From positions 62,001 through 126,000 of the forward strand of contig NZ_OOHJ01000003.1 of assembly GCF_900323885.1 (NCBI RefSeq): a DNA stretch of 64,000 nt, given 5' to 3'. Numbering within the stretch: the first letter of the stretch is position 1; every line of letters starts with the position of its first letter. The translations under genes were made by a program, and so were the position numbers. The notes below the pieces were generated by a model. It was given only the letters and a program-made list of their open reading frames with translations. It was not told where the DNA came from and did not search any database. Positions 48,727 through 57,235 of this stretch are shown piece by piece. This DNA is from [Actinomadura] parvosata subsp. kistnae. Lineage in GTDB: Bacteria; Actinomycetota; Actinomycetes; Streptosporangiales; Streptosporangiaceae.

Positions 48727-49110
48727 TCAGCCGTTCAGCGCGCCCGCGTAGACCCAGCGGCCGTCCAGGCGGACGAACCTGCTGTGCTCCTCCATCTCGC
48801 CCGGCTTCCCGCGCTCCACGTAGTGGGCGCGGAAGCGGACGGTGCCCTCGGTGTGCACGACGCTGCCGCCGGTGCTCTCCAGCACCTCCAGCCGCACCCA
48901 CGTGACCCGCCGGTCGAGGTCGAGCCGGGCCGGGCGGTCGGCGGGGTGCCAGGTGCGCAGCAGGTACGCGGTGTCCCCCATCGCGAAGGCGCTGAACCGG
49001 GAGCGCATGAGCTGCTCGGCGGTGGTGGCGGCGGCTTCGCCCCGGTGGAGGCGGCCGCAGCAGTCCTGGTAGGGGGCGGGCCGGCCGCACGGGCACGTAC
49101 GAGGAGGCAT
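48727..49110 (-). CDS. YchJ-like SEC-C motif protein (UPF0225)
   Basis: 127 residues. N-terminal zinc-type SEC-C motif CPCGRPAPYQDCCGRLHRGE, then the NTF2-like YchJ core AEQLMRSRFSAFAMGDTAYLLRTWHP and TVRFRAHYVERGKPGEMEE. Function unknown. Convergent with the beta-helix gene, 10 bp between stops. Confidence 0.92.
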   Translation of the reverse strand: MPPRTCPCGRPAPYQDCCGRLHRGEAAATTAEQLMRSRFSAFAMGDTAYLLRTWHPADRPARLDLDRRVTWVRLEVLESTGGSVVHTEGTVRFRAHYVERGKPGEMEEHSRFVRLDGRWVYAGALNG

Positions 49111-49177
49111 GCGCCCTATTCTGCCGCCCGCGCACCCGTGCGGCGCCCGCCACTCACCCGGGTCGGTCGGGGACCCG

Positions 49178-50032
49178 TCAGCAGGCGGCTCCGAGGCGGT
49201 CGGCCAGGTCGGTCAGGGTGCGGCCGAGCGGGGCGTCCAGGGTGAGCGTGGCGTCGGCGTCGCCGCCCGTCGGGCCCTGGTTGACGATCGCGATGGGCAG
49301 GCCGAGCGCGGCGGCCTTCGTCACGAACCGCAGCCCCGACCTGATCGCCAGCGACGACCCGAGCACGAGCAGCGCCCGCGCCCCGCCCACCACGGCGAAG
49401 CACTCGTCCACGCGCGGCTTGGGCACGTTCTCGCCGAAGAACACCACGTCGGGCTTGAGCACGCCGCCGCAGCCCGTGCAGTCGACCACGCGGAACCCGG
49501 CCACCTGCTCGTCGGTCAGCACGGCGTCGCCGTCGGGGTTGATCTGCGCGCTGGTGGCCTCCCAGCCGGGGTTGGCCTCGCGCAGGCGGCGCTCCAGCTC
49601 TGCGCGCGGGGTGCGCTCGCGGCAGGACAGGCACACGACGCGGTCGAGCCCGCCGTGCAGCTCGATCACCCGCCGGGCGCCGGCCGCCTGGTGCAGGCCG
49701 TCGACGTTCTGGGTGACGATGCCGGCCAGCAGGCCGCGCCGCTCCAGCTCGGCCACCGCCCGGTGCCCGGCGTTGGGGCGGGCGCCGCCGATCTGCCGCC
49801 AGCCGACGTGGCTGCGCGCCCAGTAACGCTGCCGGGCCTCGGCGCTGCCGACGAAGCGCTGGTACGTCATCGGCTCGGCCCGCCTGGCCCGCCCCGTCGG
49901 CCCCCGGTAGTCGGGAATGCCCGACTCGGTCGACAGCCCGGCCCCGCTGAGCACGGCCACCCGTCCCCCGGCGACCAGCTCGGCCAGCTCCGTCACCTTC
50001 GTGGTGCTTGGTGTCACCCCTCCATGGTGCAT
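49178..50032 (-). CDS. NAD-dependent protein deacylase, Sir2 family
   Basis: 284 residues from ATG 50032, which overlaps the ABC stop (TGATG). [31 protein letters not shown] with the catalytic His in [10 protein letters not shown], and two zinc pairs CLSC / CTGC. Removes acyl groups from lysines with NAD+. The open frame runs far upstream through the ABC genes, which is shadow. The one-base overlap suggests it is made from the ABC exporter transcript. Confidence 0.92.
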   Translation of the reverse strand: MHHGGVTPSTTKVTELAELVAGGRVAVLSGAGLSTESGIPDYRGPTGRARRAEPMTYQRFVGSAEARQRYWARSHVGWRQIGGARPNAGHRAVAELERRGLLAGIVTQNVDGLHQAAGARRVIELHGGLDRVVCLSCRERTPRAELERRLREANPGWEATSAQINPDGDAVLTDEQVAGFRVVDCTGCGGVLKPDVVFFGENVPKPRVDECFAVVGGARALLVLGSSLAIRSGLRFVTKAAALGLPIAIVNQGPTGGDADATLTLDAPLGRTLTDLADRLGAAC

Positions 50033-51942
50033 CAGTCGCCGGCCTGCTCCTCCGCCTCCGCGATCAGCTCGGCGTGCCAGAGCCGCCGCATCTCGGGGCA
50101 GCTCTCCAGCAGCTCCGGCAGCCGCCCGCGACCGGCGACGCGCCCCCGATCCAGGACGATCACCTGGTCGGCGCGTTCGAGCGCGGCCTGCCGGTGCGAG
50201 ACGACCAGGACGGTCCCGGGGCCGCGCCCGGCGATCCGCTCCCACAGGAGCCGCTCGGTCTCGACGTCCAGCGCGGACGACAGGTCGTCCACCACCAGCA
50301 GGTCCGGGTCGCGGACGAGGGCGCGGGCGGCGGTGACGCGCTGCACCTGCCCGCCCGACAGCCGCACCCCGCGCGGCCCGACCACCGTCCCGAGCCCGTC
50401 GGGCATCGCGGCCAGGTCCCGCTCGAACACCGCCAGCTCCAGCGCCCGGCGGGCGTCGTCGTCGCTGGCGGGCAGGCCGAGCAGCAGGTTCTCCCGCAAC
50501 GTCGCCGAGAACAGGCGGGGCACCTGGCCCGCGTACGCCGTCCGGCCCGGGACGAGGAACGTGCCCGGGTCCGCGACGGGCACGCCGTTCCACGAGATCG
50601 TGCCCGCGTCCAGTGGCAGGAGGCCGAGCAGGGCCCGCACCAGCGTGCTCTTGCCCGCCCCCACGGCCCCCGTGACCACCGTGAACGAGCCGCGCTCGAT
50701 CCGCAGGTCGACGCCGTGCAGCCGGCCGCCCACGGTCAGCCCGCGCGCTTCGAGCACCCGCAGCGGGTCGCCGTGCCGGGGCTGGAGCGGGGCGGGCGGT
50801 GCGTGCCGGGGCTGGGACGGAGCGGGCGGCGCGTGTCGAGGCTGGGGCGGGGCGGGTGGGGGGTCGTCGCGCAGCCAGACGTCCGTGCCGCGCACCAGGG
50901 CGCCGGTGTCCTCGTGCGGCGCCATGAGCGCGGTCAGGCGCTCCGTGGCGACCGCCGCCTGCGGCAGCCGGTAGAGGGCCGTGCCGATCGAGCGGGGCAA
51001 CGCGGTGAGCCAGCCGATGTAGGAGGTGAACAGCGCCAGGTCCCCCACGGTGAAACCGCCGCCGCGCATGGCGGGCGCGGCCAGGAGCAGCACGAGCCCG
51101 ACGCTGAGCTCGACGGTCGCGGTGGTGGCCGCGTCCAGCAGGTCGGTGGCCATGCGGTCGCGGACGGCCGCGTCGCGCCGCCGCCGGTTCTGCGCGCGCA
51201 GCCGCTCCAGGGCCGCGGCCTCGGCGCCCGCCGTCTTGAGCGCGAGCACACCCCCGAACAGCTCGCCCACGTACGCCGTCACGCCCGCGCCGAGCCGCCT
51301 GGCCCGCCGGTGCAGCCGCGCCACGGCCCGCCGCATCGTCCGGCTCAGCACCCCGACCGCGACCATCGGCAGGACCAGCACCAGGGTGATCACGGGATCG
51401 ACGGCCGCCATGATGGGCAGGGCCGCGGCGGCGAACAACGTGGTGCCCATCAGGCTGACGCTCTCGTCGGTGAAGTCCACCGTGTCGGCGACGTCGTCCC
51501 GCAGCCGGGCGACGGCCTCGCCCGAGGAGTGCGGCAGCCGGGCGGCGGCGGGCCCGCGCGCGGTCAGCACGGAGCGCAGCACGTTGGCGCGCAGCAGCGT
51601 GGCCGCCGCGGTCCACCAGTACACGCCGTACGTCCACGCGACGACGATCACCACCCCGCGGACCAGCTCGACCGCCACGAACGCCGCGCACCACCACAGC
51701 GTGGCGCGCAGGGTGGCGTCCTGGTGCCCGCTGATCTGGTCGAGCACCCGCTGCAGGACGAGCCCGCCGGCCAGCGGGATGACGTGCACGGGCAGCCACA
51801 GCAGCGCGCCGACGACGTACCGGCGCAGGTCGAACGCGGCCAGCCGGACGGCCACCCGCATCACCGGCCGCATGGGCCTGCTCGTCGGGCCACCGCCGCC
51901 GCGCCGAGCACGGGCCCGCTCATCGAGGCCGGACCTGCTCAT
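50032..51942 (-). CDS. ABC exporter half-transporter with degenerate Walker B
   Basis: 636 residues, six transmembrane segments then an ATPase. Walker A GAVGAGKSTL, canonical signature VRLSGGQVQR, but Walker B LLVVDDLSS has Asp instead of the catalytic Glu. The linker before the ATPase carries 11-residue repeats of RHAPPAP-QP type. Starts with an ATGA overlap to the partner gene. Together they form a heterodimer with one active and one degenerate site. Likely exports the peptide of the neighbouring locus. Confidence 0.9.
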   Translation of the reverse strand: MSRSGLDERARARRGGGGPTSRPMRPVMRVAVRLAAFDLRRYVVGALLWLPVHVIPLAGGLVLQRVLDQISGHQDATLRATLWWCAAFVAVELVRGVVIVVAWTYGVYWWTAAATLLRANVLRSVLTARGPAAARLPHSSGEAVARLRDDVADTVDFTDESVSLMGTTLFAAAALPIMAAVDPVITLVLVLPMVAVGVLSRTMRRAVARLHRRARRLGAGVTAYVGELFGGVLALKTAGAEAAALERLRAQNRRRRDAAVRDRMATDLLDAATTATVELSVGLVLLLAAPAMRGGGFTVGDLALFTSYIGWLTALPRSIGTALYRLPQAAVATERLTALMAPHEDTGALVRGTDVWLRDDPPPAPPQPRHAPPAPSQPRHAPPAPLQPRHGDPLRVLEARGLTVGGRLHGVDLRIERGSFTVVTGAVGAGKSTLVRALLGLLPLDAGTISWNGVPVADPGTFLVPGRTAYAGQVPRLFSATLRENLLLGLPASDDDARRALELAVFERDLAAMPDGLGTVVGPRGVRLSGGQVQRVTAARALVRDPDLLVVDDLSSALDVETERLLWERIAGRGPGTVLVVSHRQAALERADQVIVLDRGRVAGRGRLPELLESCPEMRRLWHAELIAEAEEQAGD

Positions 51943-53696
51943 CGGCCCACCCCCGCCAGGTCGAGCAGCCGCCCGAACCGGCTGTCCGGGTCGGCCGCCA
52001 GCTCGTCCCTGCGGCCGTACTCGACGATCTTGCCCCGGTCGAGCACCGCGATCTTGTCCACGCGGGACAGCGACGACAACCGGTGCGCGATGATCACCCC
52101 GGTCCTGCCGTCGAGCAGGCGGCCGATGCCGTCCTCGATGCGGCGCTCCGTGGCCGGGTCGAGGCGGCTGGACGCCTCGTCGAGCACGACCAGCCCGGGA
52201 TCGGTGAGGAACGCCCGCGCGAACGCGAGCAACTGCGCCTGCCCCGCCGACACGCTGCCGGACCCGGCGTCGAGCACGGTGTCCAGGCCGTCGGGCAGCC
52301 CGGCCGCCCAGGTGCCGAGCCCGACCTCGTCCAGCACCTCCATCAACCGGGCGTCGCCGGGCGAGGGCCGGAACAGGGTCAGGTTGTCGCGCACGCTGGC
52401 CGTGAAGAGCTGCACGTCCTGCGTGACGACGGCGACCCTGGCCCGCAGCGAGCGCGGGTCGGCCGCGCGCAGGTCCACGCCGCCCACCCGGACGGCGCCC
52501 TCGACGGGGTCGTGCAGCCGCAGCACGAGCCGGGCCAGGGTGGTCTTGCCGCTGCCGGTGCGCCCCACCAGGCCCAGCGTCTCGCCGGGCGCGAGCGTGA
52601 CGTCGATGCCGGACAGCACCTGCTCGTCGTCGTCCGGGTAGGAGAAGGCGACGTTCTCGACGCGCAGGGCGAGCGCGCCGGCGGCGGGCAGCGGGCGCGT
52701 GCCGGGGGTCAGCGCGGGCCGCTCGGCGAGCAGCGCCGCGATGCGCGCCAGCCCGGCCAGGGCCGCCTGGTACTGCCTGATCTGGCCGATCAGCCGCTCG
52801 AACGGCGCCCGCACCATGAGCGTGTACTGGAAGAGCAGCACGGCCGTGCCGGCCGTGAGCGCGCCGGTCTCCATGACCCACGCCGCCAGGCTCAGCATGA
52901 TGGCCGTGCCCGCGGCGAACGCCACGGACGTGCCGGCCAGCAGCATGGTGCCGATGCGGGCGTCGCGGTGCTCGGCGCGGAAGAGGGCGGCGCTGACCTG
53001 GTGGAAGCGGCGCACGGTGTGCTCGCCGGCGCCGTTGGCGCGCAGGTCCTCGGCGCCGGCCAGGCGCTCCTCCAGGGTGCCGAACAGGGTGGCGCTCGCC
53101 GCCCGCGAGCGGGCCGCCGACGGCACCGCCAGCCGCTGGGCGCGCGCCATGCCATACCCGACGAGCAGGCAGTACACGAGCAGCACCGCCCCGATGCGCC
53201 AGTCCATGGCGAGCACGACGACGACCACGCCGGACAGCAGCAGCACGCTGGCCACCACGTCCAGCAGGAACGCCACCACGAAGTCGGCGACCGCGACGAC
53301 GTCGCCGTCCACCCGCTCGATCAGCTCGCCGGGGGTGTGCCGGCCGTGGAAGGACAGGTCGAGGCCGAGCGCGTGCCCGGCCAGGCGCTCGCGCAGGCGG
53401 TTGGTGCCGTCCCAGGCGAGCCTGCCCGCCAGCCACGCGGTCGCCATCCTGGCGGCCTGGCCGGCCACGGCGAGCGCGAGGTAGCCGAGGGCGAGCAGCG
53501 TCAGGTGCCGGAGCCCGGCGCCGCCGGCGGCGTCGTCGACGAAGCGCCGGGTCAGCTGCGGCATGGCCAGCGGGAGCGCGGTCGCGGCGGCGATGGCGGC
53601 GGCCAGCGCGGCAGTGGCGCCCGGTCCGGGGCGGAGCAGGCGGAGGACGGAAGGTTCAGCTGATGATGAGGGGACCTCGGGATCGACCGATCTCAA
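51939..53696 (-). CDS. ABC exporter half-transporter, partner with intact catalytic Glu
   Basis: 585 residues, six transmembrane segments. Walker A LVGRTGSGKTTLA, Walker B LVVLDEASSRLDP with catalytic Glu, H-loop IIAHRLSS, but a degenerate signature SVSAGQAQ. It pairs with the following gene, which has the canonical signature. The only possible start is TTG 53696, because an in-frame TGA lies at 53705; the start codon lies inside the 3' part of the small peptide gene, in another frame, without a good ribosome-binding site. Translational coupling to the peptide is therefore likely. Confidence 0.88.
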   Translation of the reverse strand: MRSVDPEVPSSSAEPSVLRLLRPGPGATAALAAAIAAATALPLAMPQLTRRFVDDAAGGAGLRHLTLLALGYLALAVAGQAARMATAWLAGRLAWDGTNRLRERLAGHALGLDLSFHGRHTPGELIERVDGDVVAVADFVVAFLLDVVASVLLLSGVVVVVLAMDWRIGAVLLVYCLLVGYGMARAQRLAVPSAARSRAASATLFGTLEERLAGAEDLRANGAGEHTVRRFHQVSAALFRAEHRDARIGTMLLAGTSVAFAAGTAIMLSLAAWVMETGALTAGTAVLLFQYTLMVRAPFERLIGQIRQYQAALAGLARIAALLAERPALTPGTRPLPAAGALALRVENVAFSYPDDDEQVLSGIDVTLAPGETLGLVGRTGSGKTTLARLVLRLHDPVEGAVRVGGVDLRAADPRSLRARVAVVTQDVQLFTASVRDNLTLFRPSPGDARLMEVLDEVGLGTWAAGLPDGLDTVLDAGSGSVSAGQAQLLAFARAFLTDPGLVVLDEASSRLDPATERRIEDGIGRLLDGRTGVIIAHRLSSLSRVDKIAVLDRGKIVEYGRRDELAADPDSRFGRLLDLAGVGR

Positions 53697-53760
53697 GAAG
53701 CGTCATGCCCTTTGCGTTGGAGGATTCACTGAGCTGAGGGATCACGAACGCTTCAGCCAT
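53656..53760 (-). CDS. 34-residue candidate RiPP precursor or scaffold peptide
   Basis: Starts ATG 53760 with AGGAGGAGG and a 6-nt spacer, the strongest ribosome-binding site of the region. It begins MAEAFVIPQLSESSNAKG and ends GRSRGPLIIS. Five Ser and one Thr, no Cys. GC at third positions is about 65%, far below the neighbours, as is usual for precursor peptides. It lies between a LanB-like gene and the ABC exporter on the same strand, the position expected for a RiPP precursor. It overlaps the ABC start by 41 bp. Alternative: an artefact of a shifted frame at the ABC gene's start. No match to a known leader is recognised. Confidence 0.55.
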   Translation of the reverse strand: MAEAFVIPQLSESSNAKGMTLLEIGRSRGPLIIS

Positions 53761-53825
53761 CGCGGGCCTCCTCCTGATCATGGGCTGCGCTTCCGCCCGG
53801 GAGTACACCAGGCCGCGCCGGCGAC

Positions 53826-53940
53826 CCGCAACCGGTTTTCAGCGGGGCGCGGGCCGCGGCACGCAGCCGGATTTCAGCGAGCCGCGGGCCGTATCACGCA
53901 GCCGGATCTCAGCGAGCCGCGGGCCGTATCACGCAGCCGA
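53826..53940 (-). repeat. 35-bp tandem repeat across the LanB2 stop
   Basis: Two near-identical 35-bp units (53861-53895, 53896-53930, one base different) with a diverged copy before (53826-53860) and a partial copy after. Units begin acgcagccgga and end gccgtatc. The LanB2 stop codon lies inside the third copy. The array fills most of the gap before the small peptide gene. Confidence 0.8.
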
Positions 53941-56029
53941 GTCGCAGCTCGGCGCACTGCTCCCGGCCGTCCACCCGCCACCAGAGCCGGCCGGGGGCGG
54001 GCAGCAGCTCGGTGACCAGCACTTCCGCCGGGTCGCGCCTGGCCAGATCCTCCACGGCGAAGGGGTCGCAGAAGTCGACAGAGAAGGGGCGGGGGTCGGC
54101 GGGGTGGCGGACGAAGACGTGGCGGGGCAGGGCGTGCCGGCGGCGCAGGCGGTGGATGCCGAGCCACCGGTCGAACGCGTCCGCGCCCCGCTCCAGCGGG
54201 AGGGGGACCCGCCAGCGGGCCCGCTGGTAGATCAGGTCGTCGATGAGGACGCGCGGGGTGTGGTCTCCGAGGTCGATCACGGGCGGCCCGGCGCGGGTGG
54301 CGCACGCGGGCCCGGGCGGGAGGCCGTCGGTGAGCGTGCGGGGCGCGGAGTGCAGATTGGCGGGCAGCCCCTCGTACAGGGCGCGGCAGTCGTCACGCAC
54401 GCCGCACAGCACCCAGGTCGCCTCGTCCAGCCGGGGGCCGACGGCCATCAGCTCGGGGCCGGGCAGGCTCGGGCCGGGGTCTTCGGGAGCCAGGTCCCAC
54501 AGCCCGGCGGTGGCGCCGGCCACGTCCCGGGCGGTCAGCCTGATGACCTCCTGCCCGTCGGAGGTCACGCCGGAGCGGCGGATCGCCTGCGCGGCAAGCG
54601 CGTTCAGGGCGGCGGTGAGTGCGCCCGCGTGCGCGGGCTCGGCGGCGAGCAGCGCCGCCAGCCGCCACAGCGGCAGCACCACCGTGAGCGCGCGCCGCAG
54701 CCCGGCCAGCGCACCGCCGCCGATCGTGACTTTCTCGCTGTACGGGCTGGAGCGCTCCTCGCGGAAGATCTCGTGCCGCCCGCGCCCTCCACCGTGCCGC
54801 GCCCGCCCCGCCCACCCGTGCGGATGAGGCCGGCCGGCCACCCGTGCACCCGTCCGATCACCGGCCACGTCGAAGGCTCCGGTGCCGTCACAACGGTCGG
54901 CTTCGACCCGGCCGGCTTCGACCCGGCCGGCTTCGACCCGGCCGGCTTCGACCCGGCCGGCTTCGACCCGGCCGGCTTCGACCCGGCCGGCTTCGACCCG
55001 GTCGGCTTCGACCCGGTCGGCTTCCAGGCGGGCGGCTTCCAGGCGGGCGGCTTCCAGGCGGGCGGCTTCCAGGCGGGCGGCTTCGAGGTGCTGGGGGCGG
55101 CGGGGCCAGGGCGCGGCGGCGTACCGGGCGCGCAGCTCCTCCACCCGGGCCGCGTCCGCGACCTGCCTGGTCAGCCGGTCACCCGCCGCCACGATCACCC
55201 GCTCGGGCCCCGGCTCCCCCACCCGCGACGACTCCCCGGCGTCGAAGCGCGCCCACAACACGGGCCCGCCCTCGCCTCCTAGAGCTAACCGCCGCAGGTG
55301 CCGGTGGGCGGCCGCGCTGAGCAGGCGGGAGCGCCTGGCCGTGCCGCCTCCGGGCGTGCGGGCCAGGGGATGCTTCACGATCGCCTGGTAGAAGGCGGGG
55401 TCGGCGAGGAAGGCGGCCTGGCGTACGGCTTCGTCGTCGAACGCCTCGGCGACACGGCGCCGGGTCGCGAGCCGGGCGGCGGCGTACGCGCTCCTGGCCG
55501 CCGCACGCGCCGCGCCCGCCCGTACGACGGCGGACTGCCAGCGCCGCGCCCACTCCCCCAGCCCGAGCGAGCCCAGCCCGAGCGAGCCCAGCCCGAGCGA
55601 GCCCAGCCCGAGTGAGCCCAGCAGCTCCAGCTCCGCCCCGCTCAGCGGCAGCCCGGCGCGGACGCTCCTGACGCACTGCCCGGCCTGCGCCCGCCGCTCG
55701 GGGCCAAGCCGCAGGACGTCGCCACGCAGGGGTGCGGCCAGCCGCTCGAAGCAGCGGCGTTCGGCGGCCAGCCGGCGCTCGGCGGCGAGCAGCCGCTCGC
55801 TGAGCCGCCCCAGGTCCGGATGCCCGAGCCCGTCAAGCAGCGACACCGGCAGGCCGGTGGTCCGCAGCAGGAGCCACGGCCGCAACTCCACGACCAGCCC
55901 TCCCCGCCCAGCGGGAACCACCCAGGCCGGCCCCACCGAGCCCGGCTCGCGTTCAGGGCCTGCGCGCCCGCCCGGCTCGGGCTCGTGGAGCTCCCCTAAC
56001 GCCCGCTCGGCCCGCCACGGGCCGCTCAC
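53909..56029 (-). CDS. LanB-like protein 2 (lantibiotic-dehydratase N domain, no elimination domain)
   Basis: 706 residues from GTG 56029, with GAGGAGG before it. The N-terminus has the LanB-type PWLLLRTTGLPVSLLDGLG; residues about 430-690 carry IFREERSSPYSEKVTIGG, then ALPRHVFVRHPADPRPFSVD and VLVTELLPAPGRLWWRV, the usual end of a Lant_dehydr_N domain. The protein stops there: the SpaB_C elimination domain is missing. Such proteins use aminoacyl-tRNA; without the elimination domain a PEARL-type role, adding an amino acid to a peptide, is possible. Three coding minisatellites lie in it. It follows the unrecognised protein by 10 bp. Confidence 0.75.
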   Translation of the reverse strand: MSGPWRAERALGELHEPEPGGRAGPEREPGSVGPAWVVPAGRGGLVVELRPWLLLRTTGLPVSLLDGLGHPDLGRLSERLLAAERRLAAERRCFERLAAPLRGDVLRLGPERRAQAGQCVRSVRAGLPLSGAELELLGSLGLGSLGLGSLGLGSLGLGEWARRWQSAVVRAGAARAAARSAYAAARLATRRRVAEAFDDEAVRQAAFLADPAFYQAIVKHPLARTPGGGTARRSRLLSAAAHRHLRRLALGGEGGPVLWARFDAGESSRVGEPGPERVIVAAGDRLTRQVADAARVEELRARYAAAPWPRRPQHLEAARLEAARLEAARLEAARLEADRVEADRVEAGRVEAGRVEAGRVEAGRVEAGRVEAGRVEADRCDGTGAFDVAGDRTGARVAGRPHPHGWAGRARHGGGRGRHEIFREERSSPYSEKVTIGGGALAGLRRALTVVLPLWRLAALLAAEPAHAGALTAALNALAAQAIRRSGVTSDGQEVIRLTARDVAGATAGLWDLAPEDPGPSLPGPELMAVGPRLDEATWVLCGVRDDCRALYEGLPANLHSAPRTLTDGLPPGPACATRAGPPVIDLGDHTPRVLIDDLIYQRARWRVPLPLERGADAFDRWLGIHRLRRRHALPRHVFVRHPADPRPFSVDFCDPFAVEDLARRDPAEVLVTELLPAPGRLWWRVDGREQCAELRLGCVIRPAAR
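54901..55085 (-). repeat. 15-bp coding minisatellite in LanB2
   Basis: About twelve 15-bp units: cttcgacccggccgg (first part) and cttccaggcgggcgg (second part), encoding EAGRV and EAARL pentapeptides on the minus strand. Strongly charged, helical character. Confidence 0.9.
55556..55625 (-). repeat. 15-bp coding minisatellite encoding LGSLG
   Basis: Four or more 15-bp units (cagcccgagcgagcc type) encode LGSLGLGSLGLGSLG in LanB2. Confidence 0.85.
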
Positions 56030-56039
56030 GCGCGCCTCC

Positions 56040-57235
56040 TCAGCACCCCGGCCTCGCACGGCGCCCAGGTGGGGGCGGGGCGTCACCGGCGACGGTGCAG
56101 GCGGCGAGGCGGCCGGGCGGGAGGTTGTGCAGGCGTCCGCGCCAGGTCTTGATGGTGTTCGCCACCTCCCAGGCCCGCATGGTCTCGGGCGCGTCGAACT
56201 CGACCCACCGGGTCAGGTCGTGCCCCGCCGGCGGCGGGAAGCGCACGCTGTGCCCGGCCCAGACGGTGCGGATGCCCATCCGGTACGGCCGCAGCCCGCC
56301 GAGCCGCACCCCGCCGGGCCCGTCCGCCAGCAGCTCCAGCGACTCCCCCACGACGCCGGCCCGAAGCCGGGCGCGCCCACGGCCAGCTCGCACGTGACCG
56401 GCGCCGCCATGGGGATCGCGGCCAGCAGGCGGCGCAGGTTGACGGTCATGCCGTCGAGTCCGGTCACGGCGGCCAGGAAGTCGATGCGGGTGACGATGAT
56501 GGTCAGCCCGCGGCAGCGGGCCAGCGTGCCGAGGGGGAACGCGGCCACCCTCGTGGCGTCCAGCCGCCCCGCCCACGGCCCAGTGGCGGGCGGGGTGCCG
56601 AGCCCGGTCACCCACCGGACGGGGACGCCGTCGCCGTGCCAGTGCGGCCGGATCACCCGTTCTGGCGCCCACGCCAGCCACTCGGCCCCGGCCAGTTCGG
56701 GGACCCGGCGCAATGCGGCGACCTGCTCGGTCACGAGCCGCCCGCACAGCGTCACCCGCTCCGCCCCCAGCGCCCGCACCAGCGCGAACGCGGCGGGAAG
56801 CTGCCGCTCGCCGTCCACCACGACGTGCGCCCGCCGCTCCTTGGCGACCTCCACGGCCTGCTCCACCTCGGGCCTGAACAGCTCGCACCTGGCGGCGGCG
56901 GCCAGCACGTCGCGGCTGCTCTGGGTGCTGCCCTCGGCCAGCTCGAGCCCGTCGATGCTGAGCCGGAGCGCGGGGTCGCCCGCCAGGCGCAGGGCCGCGC
57001 CGACGGCCCGCAGGTGGGCGGTGTCGTAGGCGGCCTGCTCGATGACGGCCGCCGCCGACCGTCCGATCAGCGCGGTGTGCGGCCCGTCGCGGCGGTGCGC
57101 GGTGACGGTGCGCAGGCGGGCGGGGTCGGCGAGGCGTTCGACGATGCGGGCGCCCAGGTCGAGCACCTCGGTGCCGGGCGGCGGGACGGTCTCGGTGGTG
57201 AAGTCGGTGAACGGGGGAACGACAAGGAGCTCCAT
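56040..57235 (-). pseudogene. Unrecognised protein of the twin-LanB locus, frame broken once as assembled
   Basis: Starts MELLVVPPFTDFTTETVPP at ATG 57235, overlapping the LanB1 stop (TGATG) with GGAGAGGG upstream. The first frame is coding up to TCELAVGAPG (about 56375); then the signal moves to a second frame, ARLRAGVVGESLELLADG through YRMGIRTVWAGHSVRFP, to the stop at 56040. One missing base near 56360-56378 would give a 398-residue protein. I do not recognise the family. The central segment VVVDGERQLPAAFALVRAL, ERVTLCGRLVTEQVAAL vaguely recalls B12-binding/radical-SAM layouts, but there is no CxxxCxxC. Its place between two LanB-like genes suggests a partner in the same modification. Confidence 0.6.

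Noticed and set aside
54901..55085. CRISPR array
   Set aside because: The 15-bp units are contiguous, without spacers, and lie in frame inside a gene.
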